This document shows positions 1 to 8,313 of a stretch of 64,000 bases of DNA, one piece after another. Under the pieces are notes generated by a model. The model had not been told where the DNA came from. It made no database searches and was given only the letters and a program-made list of their open reading frames with translations. The DNA lies in contig NZ_CP079105.1 in the NCBI RefSeq assembly GCF_019285775.1, positions 682,001-746,000 of the forward strand, in the 5' to 3' direction. The position numbers and the translations under genes were made by a program. Numbering within the stretch: position 1 is the stretch's first letter; every line of letters begins with the position of its first letter. The DNA is from Skermania piniformis. Its GTDB lineage: Bacteria; Actinomycetota; Actinomycetes; Mycobacteriales; Mycobacteriaceae.

Positions 1-1
1 G

Positions 2-922
2 GCGATCGGCGTCTCGCTGGGCCTCGGCGCCGGCACCATCGCGGCCCGCGGCACGCTCGCGCAGCAGGAACGGTGGCTGCCGGATCTGGTCACCCTGCGC
101 AAGGTCGCGGCCTGGGCGATCACCGAGCCGGACTCGGGGTCGGACGCGTTCGGCGGGATGAAGAGCTACGTCCGCCGGGACGGTTCGGACTACATCCTCA
201 ACGGGCAGAAGACCTTCATCACCAACGGTCCGTACGCGGACACGCTCGTGGTCTACGCCAAGCTGGACGACGGCGAGGTCGCGGACAAGCGGGACCGCAA
301 GGTGCTGGCGTTCGTCCTGGACTCGGGAATGGACGGACTCACCCAGGGCAAGCCGTTCAAGAAGATGGGCATGCACTCCTCGCCCACCGGAGAACTCTTC
401 TTCGACAATGTCCGGATCACCCCGGACCGGTTGCTCGGTGAGACGGAGGAGCACAAGGGCGGTGACGGCCGGGAGAGCGCGCGGGACAACTTCGTCGCCG
501 AACGGGTCGGAATCGCGTTCCTGTCGCTGGGCATCATCGACGAGTGTCACCGCCTCTGCATCGACTACGCCAAGTCGCGCAAGCTCTGGGGTCAGGAGAT
601 CGGCCGGTTCCAGCTGATCCAGCTGAAGCTGGCGAAGATGGAGATCGCCCGGATGAACGTGCAGAACATGGTGTTCCAGGCGTTGGAAGGGTTCAAGGCG
701 GGCAAGCGGCCGACCTTGGCCGAAGCCTCGGCGATGAAGCTCTACTCCTCGGAAGCAGCGACCGACGTCGCGATGGAGGCGGTGCAGTTGTTCGGCGGCA
801 ACGGTTACATGACCGAGTACCGGGTCGAGCAACTGGCCCGCGACGCCAAGTCGCTGATGATCTACGCCGGGAGCAACGAGATCCAGGTGACCCACATCGC
901 CAAGGGGCTGCTCGGCAGCTGA
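2..922 (+). CDS. Acyl-CoA dehydrogenase, C-terminal part (5' end outside window)
   Basis: An FAD-dependent acyl-CoA dehydrogenase of fatty-acid or branched-chain acyl-CoA oxidation; the reading frame is open to the left edge, so the N-terminal domain is missing. The signature AITEPDSGSDAFGGMK lies at about 111-160 and the C-terminal helical domain ends with FGGNGYMTEYRVEQLARDAK and IYAGSNEIQ. The glutamate that acts as catalytic base in medium-chain enzymes (YEGT) is Ala here. A Glu in the AERVGIA helix (codon 500-502) sits where isovaleryl- and long-chain-type enzymes carry their base, so catalysis is probably of that kind. Substrate not assignable. The gene ends before a strong hairpin and faces menA. 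Confidence 0.93.
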   Translation, partial: AIGVSLGLGAGTIAARGTLAQQERWLPDLVTLRKVAAWAITEPDSGSDAFGGMKSYVRRDGSDYILNGQKTFITNGPYADTLVVYAKLDDGEVADKRDRKVLAFVLDSGMDGLTQGKPFKKMGMHSSPTGELFFDNVRITPDRLLGETEEHKGGDGRESARDNFVAERVGIAFLSLGIIDECHRLCIDYAKSRKLWGQEIGRFQLIQLKLAKMEIARMNVQNMVFQALEGFKAGKRPTLAEASAMKLYSSEAATDVAMEAVQLFGGNGYMTEYRVEQLARDAKSLMIYAGSNEIQVTHIAKGLLGS

Positions 923-933
923 TACAGATCGGG

Positions 934-966
934 GACGATCCTGCTCGCCGTCCGAGCAGGATCGTC
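934..966. terminator. Bidirectional hairpin between convergent genes
   Basis: Perfect 14-bp inverted repeat (934-947 with 953-966, arm GACGATCCTGCTCG) with a 5-base loop. It lies between the acyl-CoA dehydrogenase stop and the menA stop, the expected place for a shared intrinsic terminator. There is no T-run, as is common in high-GC actinobacteria. Confidence 0.75.
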
Positions 967-971
967 GCGGA

Positions 972-1841
972 TCAGCCGAGACCGAGCGCGAGCGCGGTGG
1001 CCGCGGCCCAGGCAAGCATCGCTATCCCGGTGTCGCGCAGTGCCGGGATCAGTCCCGGACCGCCCGCGCCCCGGCGCACCGGGGCGTTCGCGGTGATCGC
1101 CATCGGCAGCGCGATCAGTCCGCTCAGCGCCCAGGGGGTCCGGGCGGCGAGGACCAGGCTCGCCAGGAACGGCACCACCAGCAGCACCAGGTGCAGCGTG
1201 CGGGTCCGGGGATCACCCAGCCGCACCGCGAGAGTGGTTTTGCCGGAAGTGATATCGGTCGGGATGTCGCGCAGGTTGTTGGTGACCAGCACGGCGCAGG
1301 AGAAGCAGCCGATCGCCACCGCGGCGATCAGACCCACCCAGTCGATGCGTTCGGCCTGCACGAACTGGGTGCCCAGCACGGCGACCAGGCCGAAGCAGAC
1401 GAAGACGGCGATCTCGCCGAAACCGCGGTATCCGTACGGGTTTCGGCCACCCGTGTAGAACCACGCGGCGGCGATGCAGCCGGCGCCGACCAGCACCAGC
1501 CACCACGCGGTGCTCGCAGCCAACGCGAGGCCCGCGGCTGCGCCGACGCCCAGACAGGCGAACGCGGCGGTGCGGACCGCGGCCGGGCGGGCCAGCCCGG
1601 CGCCGACCAGCCGAAGCGGGCCGACCCGCTCGTCGTCGGTGCCCCGGATGCCGTCGGAGTAGTCGTTGGCGTAGTTCACTCCGACGACGAACGCCACCGC
1701 GACGACCAGCGCGAGCAGCGCCTTCCACCACACCGTGGCGTTCAGCGACGCGGCGGCGCCGGTGCCGGTGATCACCGGGGCGACGGCGTTCGGGAGGGTG
1801 CGCGGGCGGGCGCCCTCGAGCCATTGGGCGGGAGTTGCCAT
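972..1841 (-). CDS. menA: 1,4-dihydroxy-2-naphthoate polyprenyltransferase MenA
   Basis: Integral membrane UbiA-superfamily prenyltransferase that joins 1,4-dihydroxy-2-naphthoate to a polyprenyl diphosphate, giving demethylmenaquinone. The 289-residue protein starts [19 protein letters not shown], typical of actinobacterial MenA, and has the Asp-rich diphosphate/Mg motif NYANDYSDG (about residues 56-64) followed by many hydrophobic helices. The frame stays open further upstream, but the ATG at 1841 matches the family N-terminus and has AAGGA 7 bases before it. It lies about 35 kb from the other men genes in this window, as in mycobacteria where menA is separate from menE-menB-menD. Confidence 0.93.
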   Translation of the reverse strand: MATPAQWLEGARPRTLPNAVAPVITGTGAAASLNATVWWKALLALVVAVAFVVGVNYANDYSDGIRGTDDERVGPLRLVGAGLARPAAVRTAAFACLGVGAAAGLALAASTAWWLVLVGAGCIAAAWFYTGGRNPYGYRGFGEIAVFVCFGLVAVLGTQFVQAERIDWVGLIAAVAIGCFSCAVLVTNNLRDIPTDITSGKTTLAVRLGDPRTRTLHLVLLVVPFLASLVLAARTPWALSGLIALPMAITANAPVRRGAGGPGLIPALRDTGIAMLAWAAATALALGLG

Positions 1842-1883
1842 GTCTCGATCCTTGCATGCGCCGCCGGCGCGACGATCGGATCC

Positions 1884-2054
1884 GTGCTGGAGGAGGCCCT
1901 GCGCAAGCTGTTGGTCGAGCACGCGGGTTCGGCTGCTGCCGCGGACTTCGAGCTGCCGTCGTTCCGCCCCGAGGATCCCGCGCTCCGGCCTGGTGTCGAT
2001 CTGTACGACAAAGAGCTCATGGCGGATCTGCTCGACGGCGATGGCACTCGGTGA
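1884..2054 (+). CDS. Small VapB-like antitoxin
   Basis: A 56-residue acidic protein (from a GTG at 1884) ending in [18 protein letters not shown]. Its stop overlaps the start of the PIN-domain toxin gene by 4 bases (GTGA at 2051-2054), the usual antitoxin-toxin coupling. The short C-terminal tail rich in Asp, Leu and Tyr resembles toxin-binding tails of VapB proteins. No clear N-terminal DNA-binding fold (ribbon-helix-helix or AbrB) can be read, and the start is uncertain because no good ribosome site or promoter is visible. The assignment rests mainly on context. Confidence 0.7.
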   Translation: MLEEALRKLLVEHAGSAAAADFELPSFRPEDPALRPGVDLYDKELMADLLDGDGTR

Positions 2055-2482
2055 GCTTGTTGTTCCTGGACGTCAACATCGTCCTGCAAGGTTTCCGGGA
2101 CACCGAATCCGATGAGGCCCGCGCAATCGGCTCCTGGCTGCGGTCCCGGATCGGCCGAGAACGCCTGGCGATATGTGACGTCGTACTTGCCGGCGTCATC
2201 CGGATCGCGACCAACCCGAGGGTTTACGCGACACCCGCCACGCCGGCCGGGGCGGTCGAGTACTGCGACGCACTGCTCGGCGCGCCGTCGGTCGCGTTGC
2301 TCCGGCCGGGCACCCGGCACTGGCCGATCTTCACCGGCCTGGTGACCTCGCACCGCCTCCGCGGAAACGATGTTCCGGATGCGTACCTGGCCGCGGTGGC
2401 GCTCGAGTACGGCGCCACCATGGTCACCCGCGATCGCGGATTCGTACGTTATGGGCTCCCGCTGCTCGACCCGTTGGCCTGA
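2051..2482 (+). CDS. PIN-domain VapC-type ribonuclease toxin
   Basis: A 143-residue PIN-domain protein. VapC toxins are Mg-dependent endoribonucleases that usually cut tRNA or rRNA and are neutralised by the cognate VapB. The acidic centre is visible as D7 (LFLDVN), D43 (ICDVVLAG), D110 ([11 protein letters not shown]) and D128 (TRDRGF). The second acidic residue is Asp where Glu is usual, a conservative change. The segment RIATNPRVY is common in actinobacterial VapC of this subgroup. GTG start at 2051, coupled to the upstream small gene by a 4-base overlap. Activity should depend on an intact active site, which it has. Confidence 0.9.
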   Translation: MSLLFLDVNIVLQGFRDTESDEARAIGSWLRSRIGRERLAICDVVLAGVIRIATNPRVYATPATPAGAVEYCDALLGAPSVALLRPGTRHWPIFTGLVTSHRLRGNDVPDAYLAAVALEYGATMVTRDRGFVRYGLPLLDPLA

Positions 2483-2514
2483 TCCGTTCCTCGCCCCGAA
2501 TTTGCACGGGCGGC

Positions 2515-2557
2515 GTCAATGGGAGTTGACGTGAGGTGCCCGTCAATGTAGGTTGAC
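2515..2557 (+). promoter_or_regulatory. Promoter with two GTCAA-N6-TTGAC palindromes
   Basis: Two 16-bp palindromes, GTCAATGGGAGTTGAC (2515-2530) and GTCAATGTAGGTTGAC (2542-2557), repeat at 27 bp. The right half of the first supplies a -35 (TTGACG, 2526-2531). The second overlaps a -10 (TAGGTT, 2549-2554) after a 17-bp spacer. The predicted transcription start coincides with the ATG at 2561, so the mRNA should be leaderless. A protein bound to these sites would control the HTH/Clp-N pair; the HTH protein itself is the obvious candidate. Confidence 0.75.
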
Positions 2558-2560
2558 GGC

Positions 2561-2776
2561 ATGTCCGAGGCCACCGACCTGGCTGCCGCTACCGGCAGTT
2601 CCGACCCAGCTGTGGGGTTGCGGGCGGTGCTGGCCCTTCGTCGGTTGCTCGACCGGCTGGAATGGATCCAGGTCACCAATGCCCGTGCTCAGGGATGGTC
2701 CTGGCAGGCGATCGCCGACGCGCTGGAAGTCAGTCGGCAGGCGGTGCACCAGAAGCACACCCGCAGGGGGCGATGA
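2561..2776 (+). CDS. Small helix-turn-helix protein upstream of a Clp-N protein
   Basis: A 71-residue protein whose second half, WSWQAIADALEVSRQAVHQK, is a clear helix-turn-helix; the first half (ALRRLLDRLEWIQVTNARAQ) is a helix likely used for dimerisation. It is probably a DNA-binding regulator acting on the two palindromes just upstream, hence autoregulatory. Its stop overlaps the start of the next gene by 4 bases (2773-2776), so the two are translated together. Pairs of this type (small HTH plus Clp N-terminal domain protein) recur in actinobacteria, where a link to protein-stress control is suspected. That role is inference. Confidence 0.85.
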   Translation: MSEATDLAAATGSSDPAVGLRAVLALRRLLDRLEWIQVTNARAQGWSWQAIADALEVSRQAVHQKHTRRGR

Positions 2777-3345
2777 TGTTCGAGAGATTCAGCCGTGCGG
2801 CGCGGGCCGCCGTCGTGCAGGCGCAGGACGAGGCGCGGGAGCTACGCGCGCCGCGGATCGACATCGAGCACCTGCTGCTCGGCGTGGTGCGGGCCGCGGA
2901 GGGAGATCTGCGCGCGCTGCTCGACGACGCCGGATTCACGCTCGACGGGCTGCGGCGTGAGCTCGCCGACGCGTCGGCGGAGCCGCTCGGCAGTGAAGAC
3001 GCCGAGGCACTGCGGTCGATCGGGATCGATCTGGACGCGGTGCGCGACGCCATTGCCGGTACCTTCGGCCCGGAGGCCCTCTACGCAGCGGGTTCGGTCG
3101 ATCAGCCCCGACTCGGACGCCCGCGGCCGGGTAGGCATATCCCGTTCGCCCGCGCGGCGAAGAAGACACTCGAGCTGTCGTTGCGGGAGGCGATCGCCCG
3201 ACAGGAGCGGACGCTCCAACTCGAGCACCTGCTGCTGGCGATCTGCCGTGCGCCCGGCGGCACCGTCACCGCGCTCGCGGCCGAGCGACTCGCGGCGGAC
3301 GGGTTGCGGGTCCGGGTGGAAGCGCTGCTCGATCGCGCCGCCTGA
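2773..3345 (+). CDS. Stand-alone Clp N-terminal (double Clp-repeat) protein
   Basis: A 190-residue protein with two Clp-N repeats. The first is FSRAARAAVVQAQDEARELR...IDIEHLLLGVV near the start; the second is FARAAKKTLELSLREAIARQ...LQLEHLLLAI at about residues 120-165. In ClpA/ClpC/ClpB this domain binds substrates and adaptors, but here no AAA+ domain follows. The protein may therefore be an adaptor, a competitor of ClpC, or a partner of the coupled HTH protein. ATG at 2773 is used because it overlaps the upstream stop; a second ATG follows at 2776. Confidence 0.85.
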   Translation: MMFERFSRAARAAVVQAQDEARELRAPRIDIEHLLLGVVRAAEGDLRALLDDAGFTLDGLRRELADASAEPLGSEDAEALRSIGIDLDAVRDAIAGTFGPEALYAAGSVDQPRLGRPRPGRHIPFARAAKKTLELSLREAIARQERTLQLEHLLLAICRAPGGTVTALAAERLAADGLRVRVEALLDRAA

Positions 3346-3384
3346 CCCTGCTCACGCGGCAGTATCGGCGGGCGGAAGAACGAC

Positions 3385-3828
3385 TCACGGGTTGCCGCCG
3401 CCGGCGGCGAGGCTGTGCAGGACGTCGCGGAACACGGCGTAGCGCTCCGGCCCGACGGCGCTCGCCCAGTCTTGTTCGATCTGCTCGATCCGGCGGCTGT
3501 AGCGGCGGACCATGCTGGCGCCGGCCCGGGTGCGCTGCACCGTGCGCACCCGCCGATCGGCGGGATCCGGCCGGACCCGAACCAGGCCGGCATCGGCGAG
3601 TTGGCCGACGAACTGCCCGCAGCCCTGCTTGGTCATCGCGACCCGCTCGGCGAGTTCGGTGATGTTCACTCCACCGGTGGGGATCGACGTCAGCACTCGC
3701 AGGTGCGATTGGCGCAGCCCACCCCAGTCCTCGCCGGCGAACTGTTCGCGGATCTGCTGGGCGAGGAAGCCCATCCACATCGGGACGTGCTGCTCGGCCG
3801 GCACGACCAACTCGTCGACCGATTTCAT
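3385..3828 (-). CDS. MarR-family transcriptional regulator
   Basis: A 147-residue winged-helix regulator: VNITELAERVAMTKQGCGQFVGQLADAGLV is the DNA-reading helix-turn-helix, DPADRRVRTVQRTRAG the wing, with flanking dimerisation helices. MarR proteins usually repress and respond to small aromatic ligands. The gene is divergent from a phosphotransferase gene, and the intergenic region carries a palindrome and two direct repeats overlapping both -10 elements, so it probably represses itself and the neighbour. TAAAGT lies on the minus strand exactly 12 bases before the ATG, indicating a leaderless transcript. Confidence 0.92.
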   Translation of the reverse strand: MKSVDELVVPAEQHVPMWMGFLAQQIREQFAGEDWGGLRQSHLRVLTSIPTGGVNITELAERVAMTKQGCGQFVGQLADAGLVRVRPDPADRRVRTVQRTRAGASMVRRYSRRIEQIEQDWASAVGPERYAVFRDVLHSLAAGGGNP

Positions 3829-3871
3829 AAAGTAACTTTACCATCTGCAGATAGGCAAGTAGCTTTACCAT
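3828..3871. promoter_or_regulatory. Divergent leaderless promoters inside MarR-type operators
   Basis: A 13-bp palindrome TAAAGTAACTTTA (3828-3840) covers the minus-strand -10 (TAAAGT, 3840-3835) of the marR gene. The motif AAGTAACTTTACCAT (3830-3844) recurs with one mismatch as AAGTAGCTTTACCAT (3857-3871), 27 bp away. The second copy contains the plus-strand -10 TAGCTT (3860-3865), 12 bases before the ATG at 3872. Both start codons are thus at the predicted transcription starts, and a MarR dimer on each repeat would block both promoters. Confidence 0.8.
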
Positions 3872-5041
3872 ATGACCACGGGACAGGTCGGGGGCCGCGG
3901 GAGCGTGTTGGGGCCCGCCGAGGTGAGCGATGCCGAACTGGAGCGGATCGTCGCGGAGTGGCTGGGCCATCCGCCGGATACCGTCCGGCTGCTGCGCTGC
4001 GTCGCGGAGGTGGTGCCCTACGAGCTCGAGGCGATCACCACGGCGGGCCGGTACTGGGTCTACGGGGCGGTCGCCACTCCCGACGGTGAGCAGCCGTTCC
4101 GGTTCTTCGTCAAGCATGTCCGGTCGTTCGCGCGTTCGCCGCGGTTCGCGATGGTGCCCCCGCACCTGCGGGAGTGGGCCGCGGACACGGTGCCGTGGCG
4201 GTCGGAAGCCCGGGTCTATGCCTCGGATCTGGCCGACCGGCTGCCGCCGGGGCTGCGCATGCCGCGGGTCGCGGCGATCCGGGAGCTCGACGAGTTCTCG
4301 ACGGCGATCTGGCTGGAGGCAGTGCCGGCGGTGCCGCACACCTGGACCGTCGCCGACCTCGGTCGCGCCGCGCACTCGATCGGCCGGCTGGCGGCCCGCC
4401 CGGCGGTCCAGGAACTGAACGCCATCGGCGGGCACCCGGCCAGCCACCCGATCCGGTCCTACGTCGACGGACGGTTCATGAGCCAAGTTCGGCCGATGCT
4501 CTTCGACGACGCGATCTGGTTGCATCCGCTGCTCACAGCGAGTTTCGACGGCGCGTTGATCGAGCGGCTGCGGGTCGCCGCGGATGCGGTTCCGGCCTAC
4601 GCGGACGAGCTGGACGCGCTGCCGTCCGCCGCGTCGCATGGTGATGCCAGCACCAACAACCTGCTGGTCCGGGCGGATACCGACGAGCTGACCCTGATCG
4701 ACTTCGGCTTCTGGACACCCAAACCGCTGGGCTTCGACATCCGGCAACTGCTGATCGGTGAGGTGCAGTTGGGTCGCCGGCCGGCCGCCGACCTGCCCGC
4801 GATCGATGCGGCGGTGACCGCCGGGTATCTCGCCGGGGTCCGGGACGAGGGTGACGCTACCGACCCGCAGGCGATCCGCCGTTGCCACGCGCTGTGCCTG
4901 CTGCTCTACTCCGGGTTGTCGCTCTTCCCCTGGGAACAGCTCGGCGATCCGTCGGCGATCACCCCTGAACAGGTGGCCGCGGCTCGGGAACGTGCCGCCG
5001 CGACGCGGTTCTGTCTCGACTTGGCCGAGGCGGCGCCGTAG
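3872..5041 (+). CDS. Aminoglycoside/choline-kinase-like phosphotransferase
   Basis: A 389-residue small-molecule phosphotransferase of the APH/choline-kinase fold. The Brenner-type catalytic loop SHGDASTNNLL (around residue 253) supplies the catalytic Asp and Mg-binding Asn; LIDFGFW (around residue 275) is the DFG-like metal site. The N-terminal lobe contains FRFFVKHV, whose Lys may contact ATP. The substrate is unknown; relatives include maltokinases, aminoglycoside kinases and fructosamine kinases. Divergence from a MarR gene with shared operators suggests induction by a small molecule, possibly its own substrate or a toxic compound it modifies. Confidence 0.85.
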   Translation: MTTGQVGGRGSVLGPAEVSDAELERIVAEWLGHPPDTVRLLRCVAEVVPYELEAITTAGRYWVYGAVATPDGEQPFRFFVKHVRSFARSPRFAMVPPHLREWAADTVPWRSEARVYASDLADRLPPGLRMPRVAAIRELDEFSTAIWLEAVPAVPHTWTVADLGRAAHSIGRLAARPAVQELNAIGGHPASHPIRSYVDGRFMSQVRPMLFDDAIWLHPLLTASFDGALIERLRVAADAVPAYADELDALPSAASHGDASTNNLLVRADTDELTLIDFGFWTPKPLGFDIRQLLIGEVQLGRRPAADLPAIDAAVTAGYLAGVRDEGDATDPQAIRRCHALCLLLYSGLSLFPWEQLGDPSAITPEQVAAARERAAATRFCLDLAEAAP

Positions 5042-5053
5042 CCGGGGCTGCCA

Positions 5054-5059
5054 TACGAT
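5054..5059 (+). promoter_or_regulatory. -10 element for the AfsR-type regulator
   Basis: TACGAT, 11 bases upstream of the GTG at 5065 (followed directly by ATG at 5068). It fits a leaderless start; no convincing -35 is seen. Confidence 0.5.
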
Positions 5060-5064
5060 CGATC

Positions 5065-8000
5065 GTGATGAGCAGCGGCGATACCGGCAGCGGCGCGGAC
5101 CTCTCCGATCCGGTCCCGGTCGTCGTCGGCCTGTTGGGGGAGATCGCCGTGTGCCGGGACGGGCAGCTGGCGGCGCTCTCGGGCGGTCGCGCCCGGGTGC
5201 TGCTGACCGCGTTGGCGATCGACCCGGGTCGCAGCCACAGTGCGGCGGCGTTGATCGACGAGCTGTGGGGGGACCGGCCGCCCAGGGCTCCGGCAAATGC
5301 GTTACAGACCCACGTGTCCCGGCTGCGCGCGCTGCTCCCCGACGGCGCGATCGAGATGGGGCCGGCCGGATATCGGCTGGCGTTGCGCCGGGACCAGGTG
5401 GACCTGGCCGCTGCGCAGGACCGGCTGCGCCGCGCCGCCACCGCCGAACCCGCAGTGCAGCTGCGGATCGCCCGGCAGGTGCGGGCGCTGCGGCGCGGGG
5501 AGTCCGGCGCCGACCTGCCCGCCGGACCGCTGGCCGCCGAGCTTGCGGCGACCGCAAACCGGCTGTGGGCCGAACTGGACCTGCTGGAGGTCGAGGCCGG
5601 TCTCGCGGCCGGTGATCCGTCCGGTGCCCTCGCCCCGGCCCGCGCGGCCACCGTGGCGGCGCCCCTGGACGAGCCGGCGCATGCGCGCCTGATGTCTGTG
5701 CTCCTCGCACTCGGGCGGCCGAACGAGGCGTTGGCGGTGTTCGCCGGCATCCGATTCCGGCTTGCCGAGGAGTTGGGTGCCGATCCGGGGCCCGAGCTGG
5801 TCGAGCTGAACACCGCAGCGCTCCAGGGGTCGGGTCCGGCTGCGCCGACGCACCGGGCGATCGGCCTGCGAGCCGCGCCGAACGTGCTGCTCGGCCGGGA
5901 TGCGGACCTCGCCGCGGTGGATGCGGCGCTGCGGAGCTCCCGGGTGGTCACCGTGCTCGGTCCGGGCGGAACCGGAAAAACCCGGGTAGCCAACGAGATC
6001 GGCATTCGCCGGGCGGTCGGGTGTCGGGTGGTGCTGGTCGAGCTGGCGCCGGTGCGCGACGGCAGCGGCGTGCTCACCGGAATCGGCGCGACCCTCGGCC
6101 TCGGCGAGATCGATCGCCAGCCGGGCGCACTCGGCCGTGGCCGGGTGCGTGGCCTGGGGGACCGGCTGCGTGAGTCGTTGGCCGCGCAACCGGCACTGCT
6201 GATCCTGGACAACTGCGAGCAGGTGATCGAGGCCGTCGCCGACATCGTCGGTGACCTGATCGCCACCTGCCCCGATCTCGCCGTGTTGACCACCAGCCGA
6301 TCGCCGTTGGCGATCGCTGCCGAGGTGGTGTACCCGTTGCCGCCGTTGGCGATCCACGACGACGGTGGTCCGGCCGCGGAGCTTTTCCGGCAGCGGGCAC
6401 AGGCGGTCCGGCCGTCGGTCCGGCTGGATTCCGCGCAGGTCGCCGGGTTGTGCCGCACCCTGGATGGTCTGCCGCTGGCAATCGAGCTCGCGGCGGCGCG
6501 GGTACGCACCATGAGCGTCACCGAGATCGGTGCGCGGCTCGACCAGCGCTTCGCGTTCCTGCGCGGCGGTGACCGCACCGCGCCGGAACGGCACCGCACC
6601 CTGCAGGCGGTGATCGACTGGAGCTGGAACCTGCTGGTGCCCGCCGAGCAGGCGGCTTTGCGGCGGCTGTGCCGGTTCCCGGCCGGGTTCACCCTGGCCG
6701 CCGCCCAGCGGGTAGCCGGCGGGCCGGATATCCCCGATGTGCCTGCGGCCCTGGATGGTCTGGTCGGCCAGTCGCTGTTGTCGGTCGACGAGGACGACAC
6801 CGGTGTGGTCCGCTACCACATGCTGGAGACCGTGCGCGAATACGGCGAGGTGCAGCTCGCCGCAGCCGCCGAGGCGGACGCGGTCGAGCGTGGAACAGCT
6901 TTGTGGGCCATCGATTTCGTCGACAAGGCGCGGGCCGGGTTCGGTTCCCCGGCGCAGGTGGCCGCGGTGCTGGCAGTCGCGGCCGAGCAGGACAACCTGG
7001 TCGCGATCCTGCGGCGCGGGCTGGACACCGGCGATGCGGGCACCGTGTACTCGGTCTTTCCCGCGCTCGGGATCCTGTGGGTCGCGCGCGGCGCGCATTC
7101 CGAAGTCGCTGCGGTGGCGCCGCGGGTGCTCGCGCTCGACCCGCGCCCGGCCGGGACCCGGATCAGTGCGGACCTGTTGACCACGAGTTACCTGTTGGCG
7201 GCCGGTCACCTGCTGTTCGCCGGGCAGGTGCGGCCGCTGGCGCTGGTCCGGTCCCGGATCCGGCCGTTGCTGCACAGCCGCACCGACTGGACCGGGAGCG
7301 TGCGGCTGCACGCCGAACTGCTCTGCGGCAGGCTGAATGTGCGGACCGCGGGGCGTCGGTTGGCCGAGGCGGTGCGGAGCGCGGATCCGGAGGTCGCGGC
7401 GAGCGCGCTGCAGACGCGGGCACAGATCTCGGAGAACCTGGGCGATATCCACGGTTCCCGGCGTGACGCCGAGCGGGCCCTGCCCTTGCTCGAACCCGGC
7501 AACGCGTTCGGTCGCTCGGCGATCCTGCAGCACCTGGGCAGTCTCTGCGGGCAGTCGGGGCGGCACGAGGAAGCGGTAACGCACTACCGCGCTGCGATCG
7601 GAGAGCTGCAGCGGTTGCAGGCCTGGGACGAAGCGGACCAATTGCGGGCTTATCTGGCCGCCGCCCTGGTCGGAGCGGGGCGGCTCGACGAGGCCCGCGC
7701 CGAACTCGGTTCGGTCCGGCGGGTGCCCTCCGGCCCGCCGCCGGACGCGCCCGAGGGATTCGGTGGCGATCAACGATCCGCGTCACTGTTGGTGGCGCAG
7801 GGCGAGATCGAGCGCGCCGAGGGTAGGCCGGAGGCGGCCCTGGCCACCTTCCGGTCGGCGGTCGTGGCCGGCGGAGCGCCGACCGAGCCGCTGGGCCTGT
7901 TGCTGCTGTCCGACGTGATCGGCGCGCACGTACTGGAGGGCCGCCCGCGCGAGATCGACGATCTGGTACCGCAACTGGTGTCCGGCGCGCGGGTCCAGTA

Positions 8001-8283
8001 CGGAACATTCCGCGATACACCGCAATTGGGCAGCGTCGCGATCGCGGTCGGGTCGTACGGGGTGGCGATCGGCCGGGAGGTGCGTGACTCGCTGGATCTG
8101 CTCGCGGCCGGGCTGGCGGCCCACCCCCGGCAGGACTACCTCTCACTGCGGAGCACCGACCACCTGGACGCGGCACGGCAAACGGTCGGTGCCGCAATGG
8201 TCGACGCCGCACTCGCCCGGTGGACCGGCCGAACCCGGCGGCGGGCGGGCGACGTGATCCTGGACCTACTCGGGAGACGGTGA
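5065..8283 (+). CDS. AfsR/SARP-type regulator with NB-ARC ATPase and TPR-like region
   Basis: A 1072-residue signal-transducing transcriptional regulator. Order: OmpR-like winged helix (about residues 15-95, with LIDELWGDRPPRAPANALQT), bacterial transcriptional activation domain (100-250), P-loop NTPase with Walker A GPGGTGKTRVA (near residue 300) and Walker B LLILDNCEQV, sensor-like LTTSRSPL, then a long helical repeat region (about 600-1072) with TPR-like segments. Such proteins activate secondary-metabolite or stress genes after nucleotide-dependent oligomerisation. No biosynthetic cluster adjoins, so the targets are not evident. Starts GTG-ATG at 5065/5068 behind a probable leaderless promoter. 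Confidence 0.93.
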   Translation: MMSSGDTGSGADLSDPVPVVVGLLGEIAVCRDGQLAALSGGRARVLLTALAIDPGRSHSAAALIDELWGDRPPRAPANALQTHVSRLRALLPDGAIEMGPAGYRLALRRDQVDLAAAQDRLRRAATAEPAVQLRIARQVRALRRGESGADLPAGPLAAELAATANRLWAELDLLEVEAGLAAGDPSGALAPARAATVAAPLDEPAHARLMSVLLALGRPNEALAVFAGIRFRLAEELGADPGPELVELNTAALQGSGPAAPTHRAIGLRAAPNVLLGRDADLAAVDAALRSSRVVTVLGPGGTGKTRVANEIGIRRAVGCRVVLVELAPVRDGSGVLTGIGATLGLGEIDRQPGALGRGRVRGLGDRLRESLAAQPALLILDNCEQVIEAVADIVGDLIATCPDLAVLTTSRSPLAIAAEVVYPLPPLAIHDDGGPAAELFRQRAQAVRPSVRLDSAQVAGLCRTLDGLPLAIELAAARVRTMSVTEIGARLDQRFAFLRGGDRTAPERHRTLQAVIDWSWNLLVPAEQAALRRLCRFPAGFTLAAAQRVAGGPDIPDVPAALDGLVGQSLLSVDEDDTGVVRYHMLETVREYGEVQLAAAAEADAVERGTALWAIDFVDKARAGFGSPAQVAAVLAVAAEQDNLVAILRRGLDTGDAGTVYSVFPALGILWVARGAHSEVAAVAPRVLALDPRPAGTRISADLLTTSYLLAAGHLLFAGQVRPLALVRSRIRPLLHSRTDWTGSVRLHAELLCGRLNVRTAGRRLAEAVRSADPEVAASALQTRAQISENLGDIHGSRRDAERALPLLEPGNAFGRSAILQHLGSLCGQSGRHEEAVTHYRAAIGELQRLQAWDEADQLRAYLAAALVGAGRLDEARAELGSVRRVPSGPPPDAPEGFGGDQRSASLLVAQGEIERAEGRPEAALATFRSAVVAGGAPTEPLGLLLLSDVIGAHVLEGRPREIDDLVPQLVSGARVQYGTFRDTPQLGSVAIAVGSYGVAIGREVRDSLDLLAAGLAAHPRQDYLSLRSTDHLDAARQTVGAAMVDAALARWTGRTRRRAGDVILDLLGRR

Positions 8284-8313
8284 CACCGGCCAAGTCCGCG
8301 GCAAAGTCGGGTT

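Noticed and set aside
3266-5710. An 814-codon minus-strand open frame across MarR, phosphotransferase and AfsR genes
   Set aside because: Spans three real genes on both strands, no domain motifs, composition typical of GC-rich antisense frames.
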